Source: Serilophus lunatus (Eukaryota; Chordata; Aves; Passeriformes; Eurylaimidae). Taken from it: a stretch of DNA of 64,000 nt. Made by a program: the position numbers and the translations under genes. A model generated the notes under the pieces. It worked only from the letters and a program-made list of their open reading frames with translations, was not told where the DNA came from and made no database searches. Below, one piece after another: positions 44,501 to 53,500 of this stretch. The stretch covers positions 276,047 to 340,046 of the forward strand of contig VXBA01001607.1 of the NCBI GenBank assembly GCA_013399895.1. The letters run 5' to 3'. How positions within the stretch are numbered: position 1 is the stretch's first letter; every line of letters starts with the position of its first letter.

Positions 44501-47500
44501 GGTGTATGTGCATTTGCTGTGCAGATGCCTGTATGGCCAACCTTCTGGGAGGAGACCTGACTTTCAGAGTGTCAGATACATGCTTCACTTGTGTTTTCAG
44601 TGTTCTCCCCTATTAAATAGCTAAAATGTTAAATTTCAACAGCTAGCTGACTCATAACTGTGCTCAGCAAACACAGCCAGTGTAGTCAGTTTTTAAAATC
44701 TGCCTTATTATATTTCTGAAGACAAATTCAGAACCATATTTCAGAATACAGGACATAATTAGGTTACACTGAAAGCAAAATATAAATTATTATTGAATCA
44801 AAATATTTCAGTAGGCTGCACTGAATGTAGCTGGATTCTGAGCACTGTCTGTCCAGGGTTATGTGAGGTGTATACCTCACAGCTCCACTGAATTCCCTCC
44901 TGCTAGTGTTTGTGACGGGTGCTGCAGTTGTGCCATTTCCAGAACGTGTGTGACCCACTTACAGCGAGACTCACCCACTGAGACATGGTTTGGCTGAGAA
45001 ATCCAGCTGACAGAAGAGGATGGAGGTCTAGTTTAGTTTGAATACTGCAGAAACAAAATATATTTTCAGGGAAGAAAAGTTGCATTTTTCCTGTAGATTC
45101 AATCTGTGTAAAGAAGTAACTTTCACATCACTATGTGCCTGAAAGTATGTATTTAAAAACTTCTTTTGCAGAAGTAAGCAAGAAAATGACACTATGTTAC
45201 ACAAGCAGTTGTTTTCATCCATACTGAGAAGACTGAGCATGCTGACTTCATTTTTTCTGTAGAATAGGTAAAATTGCATTATAGGATGTACAGACCAGCT
45301 AGCAGAATCAGGATGGTGTCATCTACCTTAAACCTGGCATTTCCTTGAGGTTTTAATGTCCAAACCCAAATAAAATGCATTTTAAGTTGTCTTCTGGTGT
45401 GGGAGTGTGTTTTTTTAAATATAAAAATGAAAAAGAGTAAAGATAAACTTGACTGTAAATTAGAAGGGTTTTCTTGTAGTTTATCTCAAACACTGAGTTA
45501 TGACTACAAGCAAAGAACAGATCTGGTGGTCAAATTCGTTGCACCAGTTTCAAAAATTTCTTGTTAAAAAGACATTTTTTAATCTATGCTTTTGATTAAT
45601 TGATTCCCTCACATACCTTCCTTCTCAAAAGCTGGAAACCTATTACACAAACTCCTAATTTGTTACTGCATCTGACCTGCTCTTCAAAACACTTCTAGAT
45701 CCTTCTACATCTCCTTTTATTGCTGTCTGTAATTTATGTTCCTGCTTAATGCTCCACAAAAGCTGGGAACAACAAAAATTCAGTGAAGTATCAAAAAAAT
45801 CAAGACAAAGCATCTACTGTGTAGCAGACAGCGTATTTATCAAAACAAGCTTTAAAAACACTGGAAGTTTAGAGAACAAGCTCTGTTAAGTCAGCAGAGC
45901 CCACAGTACCCTACAAACAACTCCTAAGAGCCAGGAGTACAAGTGTTAAAAAACCCCAAACCCGTAACTTTGTCTTCATCAGCCAGAATGCTGAAAAAAT
46001 CAGTCAGACAAAATGAAGTTGACTCATTAGAGTTGGCTGGAAGCTGCATGGAAACAATGCCAGGACAAGGGCAGATTCAGCACGGGCACCACTTTCTGAG
46101 CTACACTACTTGCATGGCAATGAGCAAAGGAAGAGCAATGCTGGAAGATTCTCATCACTTGGTGACACACTGGCTAATTAAGGAGGGAAAATTTATGTTT
46201 AACTGCTGCAAGTAGCAAACAAAAAAAATGGAGTTTCTTTCACTACAGTCTGTATCCAGGTAAACAGGATTCTTCTCCAGAAAGCTGTAAGTCAGACATG
46301 CACAGGCACAACTAGGATGATGTGAAACAAATGCCAAAACTGAAGGATATCGTAAAAGTGGTCATATATCCACAACTTCTTAGAAGCACAGTGCTAACAA
46401 CGCAGGAAAATCACAGATTCACTGAGTCATTCAGAATGGGGAGAATTTTTTAAGATCAGCCAGTAACCAGGCACTGCCAAGTCCATCACCAAATGTCCCC
46501 ACTTGCCACATCTACACTTCTTTTAAATACCTCCAGGGACTCCATCACTGCCCTGGGCAGCCCATTCCTGTGCTTAACAACCCTTCTGGTGAAGAACTTT
46601 TCCCTAACATACGACCGAAACCTGCCTTGGTACAACTTGAGGCCATTTCATCTTATCCAGTCACTTGTTACTTGGGAGAAGGGACCTATCCCCAGCTTGC
46701 CATAATCTCCTTTCAGGCAGTTGTAGAGAGAGACAAGGACTCGCCTGAGCTTCCTTTTCTCCTGGCTGAACATTCCCAGCTCCCTCAGCTGCTTCTCTTA
46801 AGACTTGTGCACTAGATGAGAATCAAAAATAGAACCAAGAACAGAATCAAAAGCAAACACTGTCCTTGACATTGAGACTCTAAGACCTCTTTCTGTCTTA
46901 CAGCCACATAAATTCAGATCCCCTCATGGTGTACCTAAAGTTAAGGCTGTTTTTTCTAAAAGTCATGACTCTTCTACACTTTGGAACATAGAATTTTATT
47001 TACCATTATTCAATTCACTCACTCAATGCCACAGGATTCTTGTGCAGCTCTTCAAACTCTTGTGTTCATTTTTACCACTATGGAAGTCATCAGGCTTTTC
47101 TCTCTTTTTTTTTTTTTCCCCACATAATTTAGGAATATATTGAAAAGAAATACAGCTAATGGCAGAAATCTCACTAGGACACTACTGGCTTAATAAAGTA
47201 AAAAAACCAACAATGCTCAAATAAAACTCAAAAAACAATCCATGACTATTTATCCTACACTTTATTTTCTATCCTGAATTTGGATAGACAAAGAATCCCC
47301 CTAAAACAACTCCAGGTTGAGAGTTTTTGATGAGGGACATTACTAAACTCATTTTAGAAAAACAAGCAGACTCATCAGTGGCAATATTACTTGTCTCCTA
47401 CTCAATGACTCCTTCAAAGAATTCATATTTTTGAGAGCTGCACTTCTCCATAAGAAAGAAAGGTTAATTCTTTACCCACTAACATTCTGTTCTTCTCTGT

Positions 47501-50500
47501 GGTATCTGACATGTCCATTACATAGTCGTGTTTATAGGTCTGTATATCAGCAGTTTTTCCTTATCTTTTCTCCTTAAATAATCACATCATATCTGACATC
47601 TTCCATAACTTGCCTGCTGAGGCCATTTTAAACACAGAATCTTGACCTTTGCCTGACAATCACAAGTGGTCATTTATCACCAGCAGGACTTAAAAATGTG
47701 AAGGATCTTGAGGGGAAATTACAGACACGTACACAAATGGTATGCAGTGCACCACTGTCTGGTGGAAGAACAAAAATAATCCACTAGTGAACTTTCTCCA
47801 GTTTGAATTCCATAGTTTGACAGGGTATCACATTTAACAGGCTACAAATTAGGGAGGATACATAAGGAAGCAAGTGGAAGCATACAGGGGAAGAACCTCA
47901 GGGTGCAGGGGGGAGCTCAACAAAGAGATCTCTCAAACAGAAACGTTGACAGTGTGGATTATACAGCAAACTTTTACTGTGAAGCTGTATTTGCTGATTC
48001 TCTGCAAGGAGAGAACCTACCACAAAGAAACTTCAGGATCCACGAACAGACAAGAATTGACTGGCTAAATAAACCGATGAAGATTTTTGACAGAAGGGAA
48101 ACAATGTGCATGACTACAGTATCAAGATCCCACAACTACTCAAGTACATGATTTCTTCTCTTTCTTAGGCTGTAATCTGTTTTCTTTAAAGCCAAAGGGG
48201 TCCCATCTCAATCTTCCAAACTGTTGAAGATGAGGTAGAACAGGTCACATCTTAGAACTGCCAGTTCAGCAATTTAATACTCAGGTTGCTTTTGAACATT
48301 TGGGTGAATATAATCTACCTCTGACATTTCACTTCCATCTGTTTCATCCCTTTGTTCTTTAAGTTTTACTGTTGACAATTAAAATTCAAGACAGGGCCAT
48401 TAAGATGTTCTCAGTCCAGCAGGAAAATATCCCCAAATTCTGTATGATGATTAACTGTGGAGATACCACAAAACTGGTTTTGGTTCATGAAGCAAATCCA
48501 CTATGTTATGTCTTACTTGAACTCTCAGCTGAAATAACAAAATGTCAGACATAACTTAAGAATCAGACTTCTAGTGACAGTTCTGGAAATAATGCTAATG
48601 CTCTAATGTGTAACAGGATGCAGAAAGAAATGTGTATCATACTAAATTCAAGACTCAAATAAAAACATGTCAAGCTATTCTGTAGTTTGGTCACTACGTG
48701 CAGCCTATGCACTACTTGCAATTTCAGATCAAATACATCTGTTTTATTCAACAAAAGCATTTCTCTTCTGCATACTGAATGCCTTGCTTTCACAGCCTAG
48801 CATAATTTTTCCAATTGTTTTTTTCCTATATATGTCTCAGTGAAACATTTCACTGTGTGCAATGCCAACCAAAAATCTTTTTTGAAGACAAAATCTAAAA
48901 ACAAAAAGGCAAGATGAAGGTTAAAAACATTCTCCCTTTGCACAGAGATGTAAAAGTGTTGTTACCTGACGCTGTGAGTACTCCCAGCGAAAAGGGGCAA
49001 TTTCTGGTACCTTAGAAGAAAACCTGTTGTCAGATTCTTGAAGATGGGATTGCAAACACTGGTGTCCATTAAATGCATTTATCCACCACCAACATGAGGA
49101 ACCTCACACACATACAGATGCACAACACACATGTATACAGGACCTGACAAAATGTTAAGTTTTATGTACCAGAGGTCCCTGTGAGCATGTTAGGCTTCAA
49201 ATTTTAATTTGCATGTGCATGGCTGTACCAATATAATTTGAACTAAAAATTCTTGTGCCAGGTACAAAAATACCTCCCAGCACTTTTTGTGGTTTACAGT
49301 GAGGATCAATAAACTCTGATGATCAGAGACAGTTGATCAGAACAAAGCAGGTTTTCACAGTTAAACACCAAGAAATGGTGGCTAGGTAGACTGCATGGCC
49401 ATCAAATGGGGTTTGGCAATTTAAAAGGGAATGTGTTCACCTGCTGTACTAATCAAGAAGAAATCTGATAAAAGCAGTTACTCATTCCCAAAGAGAGAAT
49501 TCCTCTCACCAGCCATTCAAAAGGAAACCTTAAATTTAGTGATAAAGGGCACAAACAGTATCTGAAACCTTAGGTCAACACATGTTTAAACTTCTTACAG
49601 AAAGGGTGTGATTAAGCCACTGGTATATCTGATGTAAAGGATCAGCAATTTTTTTTTTAAACTCTTATGGCTTATAGATGACAAAATGCCGCTTTAACAG
49701 AAGGCTGACAGAGAGCTCACCTCCAAAAAGTCTAACAGAGCATTGGAACACTGCAAGACAGTTGACTTCTGGAACATTCTGAACATTACTCTTCTGTTTT
49801 TATAAACAAACACAGGCGAACAAATGACAAGCTGGAAATTGCATTTTCTAGATTCCCTCTTTTTGATGAGACAAACAAGCTACAGTAATTTGTTACTCAG
49901 TCTGCTCTTCCTGCTAATGATTTGTATACTCACCCTTTTCAACTGTCATAGAAAGATCTAATGGGAAGCTGAACTTGCAGATAAAATGCAATCGTATTTT
50001 GCTATAAAAGCACACTTTAGTTCTAATAAGATAAAAGCTTTCTCACAATTTTTAGAAAGCCCTCATGACAAAAACAAGGTGAAAACCAGGCACCATGGCA
50101 TCTTCTTTAGCACACTTTATACCTTTAATTCTGCCAATTTGAGTATTAATTCATCAACCTCACAAAGTATGCACAATACTCTGATAAATCTGGGATATTA
50201 CACTCTATAGACTTAAAACTCCTTTTGCCACCCCACTAAATTACTTGAGCATAACATCATACAACATACTCAAAACAAAGACCCTCAAAAAACCCTCAAA
50301 ACAGTTATTGCTTTTTCATTTATTGAATATATATTTCATTCCAACATAAAGGTTTACTGCCCTGCTGTCTAAATAGCAGAAGAAATCCCAAACCACCATC
50401 TTTGTCAAAGATAAAGCACCCTCTGGATCTGCAACGGACATGGTAATAAGTAGCTCTCTAGAATTTTGGTTTTTTTTAAACCTGTATTCCTTCAAATAAA

Positions 50501-53500
50501 TAAAGTTAAAATAAACCTCACAGAAAATTCTTAGAACTAAAACCTTTATATGACCATACGAAGACAATGATCTGCCAAATCACCCTCCATAAAATAAACT
50601 GTAAAAGACTCCCATGAATGAACAGCTCATGATTTTCTGCTGAGTTTCGCCATCACCTTCTTTCTTTAGTGTGCATTTATCTGTTTAGAACACTTCTTAA
50701 AAGAAAACTGAATCACTTCTGTGACAGACTTAATACTTAATTTTCGTATGTGTGGACATAGTACAGGAGACATTAAATATACTGAAAAATCACATGCAGA
50801 AAAAAATGTTAAGTGTACTGTATAAAAGAGAGGTCGTGCTCACAGAGCATCACATATACTAAAAATGGCTTTCTTACTCGAGATACCAGACATTACTCAT
50901 TTACTGTAAAATCCAAGCAAGTGGAAATCAAGCATGATGTTGCTCTTTTACTGCTTCTTGAGTTCCTGAAGTTAAATATACCTGTTTCCCTCCAAATTTT
51001 ATACAGGGAAAAATGGTGATAGCAAGAAGCTATGACATTAGAAGTATTTATCTATATGTGCCATCTTTAAGAGAAAAATACTTGTCTATTGCAAGAATCA
51101 GACAGGAAAGTCTCACAAAAAGTCTCAAAACATGGGAGACATGTAAATACATTTATAAAGCTAGTACAGATGACATTGGACTGCTTTTTGTCTCTTCACA
51201 AATTTTACAGGTTTTGAATTCAACTAAAACTGCTCTCCTTTTTCTAAACTTGTCCATAGGTTGTGCTTTATGCAGTGAGTCTTACATCTAGACACTGGCA
51301 CCATTTTTCTTCATTTATTGACCAACATTGTTATTTCATCGACCACGAAACAGCATATTTGTTGATTTAGAGAGAACATTTTATCATACCAAACTGCTGT
51401 ATTTCATCTGACAGTAAGCCAATAATAACAACTGAATTTCCCAAGTTAGTCATAATACTCTGAGGGATTTCTTTTGTTTGAACAGTTAATCCCTAAAACA
51501 ACACAAATTAAAAAACAAAGTAGAGATTGTTTTACTAATCATTTTAGCACCCCCTGTGATCACACTTCTCTGTGTTTACCCATCATGTTGTTTTCTTGTC
51601 AGCAAATGGGAGTTTTTACTTTAAATATGAGATTTAGCTTTAAACATGAAGCATTCAGACATTGTTCTTATATAGGTCAGTAGTAGTTTATAATAAATAC
51701 ATGTGCAAGATGAGCTCATGTTAAGCTTTTAATACCCGTATGACTACCTTACAATTCTGAAATGAAGGGATTATAAAGATGGGGCACACTTACACAACAT
51801 TTTAACACTACTACTTCCAATACTAAATTCTTGAAATATACAATATAATCTTTAACACGTCCTTCCTAACTACTGCCTTTCATGAATGATTAAACAATGC
51901 AAGGAAATGAGGAGACAAAGAAGTTGCAGCCCAGGGAATCACTGTGAGGTGTCTCTGCACTGGGCCATGGATGTAAACTCACCTTGCAAGAAGAGTGATG
52001 TTTGCCATGGAGCCACAGCTTGTTTTCCCCAGTGCTGCTCCCCTTCTTCCACTAATATCTGGGATTTTACTTGGCAGGAGGGGTTGCAAAGGCTCTGTGA
52101 CACTGACATGCTCCCAAAGAATCAGTTTTTCCGAAACGTTTGGGAAATTTTTGAACTGCATATATGGTAACCAAAGGGCTTTCAGTCTTCAGTGCTCTGG
52201 CTCTTCTAATGACTTTGCTTGTGATTATCCCTAATTATGGCACTGGGACCAGGCAAACCACGCAGTCTCTTTCAGTAATACAAAGCCACCACATACTTTC
52301 TCCAAAAGCTTGCAAAAGTAAAATTATCTCCCAACTTAAAAGAATCCCACAATAATCCCCATCAAACTTCACCCACAGACTCCAAGATCAGTTCCCACAC
52401 CATCCTTCAGGTTCAAGTCAAGTCAAAGCTATGTTGTGACCCTGTCAAAATACAACTGAAAAAAACAAGGCAAAACCAACTTGGTTGAGGTGCAGAACCA
52501 AGCACTACCATGGAACACAGCTGATTGTGATTTCTTAGTAAAACATGGATTTAAAAAAAACAAACCTATCAAATTAATCTGAACAATCTTCTCTCTGCCC
52601 ATCCCGCAAAGCAAAAAGGAACATTCTGAGTTTGGTATCAGAGTTGGAGGTTTTTTTGGGGGTTAAATTCCTTAAATTTAGAAAAGAACCTCAGGACAGA
52701 AAAAATGTGATCTCTGTGCTGAATATGCTCATAAGCACGTCTCTGTGAAGCATGATAGAGCCACTTTCTGTTTGGTGGTCTGACAGATTTAAAGTAAGAC
52801 CATAAAGCCATTCCACATCCCAAATTAATGCTCTAGAGACCATCTTGTACAGCTGGACTGTCTCTAGGTCATTGGAAATTTAATTATCTGCACAAAAGCT
52901 TAAAAAAATCCCAAACAAGCAAAAAAACCCCAAGACACCTGTATGTGGACAAAGAAGGGAAAAGAGGAATTTTCACTCTTCTTATTCAAAAATCTTGAGA
53001 AGATCATCTGACTTGTTTTACCCTCCCTTATTTTAGACTGCAATGCCAGAGAGGGAAGGAGAATTACCGGCAAATTTGTTGTAGTATTATCTTATGAAAA
53101 ACAATGTAACTGACAGAACTACTTTTTAGATACAAAAACTCAACAAACAAAAATTTTTTTCCTGCAGCTGCTAATGCCAAAACCTGTTTCAAGTAGCTGG
53201 TATAAAGGACTACAATTTCAATTTAAGTAGCAAAGCCATTCTCACTTTACACTGCAATGCAAAAATTAAACGTATCTGAAAAATATGTGCTTTTTTTCAA
53301 GTGTTGTAACCAGTGACGTGTTGTAGAACACAACAGAATTTTTTTCTTAGAGTGAATACATGGGTCACAGTCTGGAGGAGAAGAAAGTTGAGTTCAAATA
53401 TATTAATTGTTATACTAATCAAGTTACCAATTTAAAAAAATAAGGATTAGTTGTAAAGGAACAATAAGTCTTTGATATGAAAACTGGAAAGCAAAGACAC

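Noticed and set aside
46493..46815. Plus-strand ORFs of 70 and 81 codons
   Set aside because: They are read antisense through a CR1 3' fragment, not genes.
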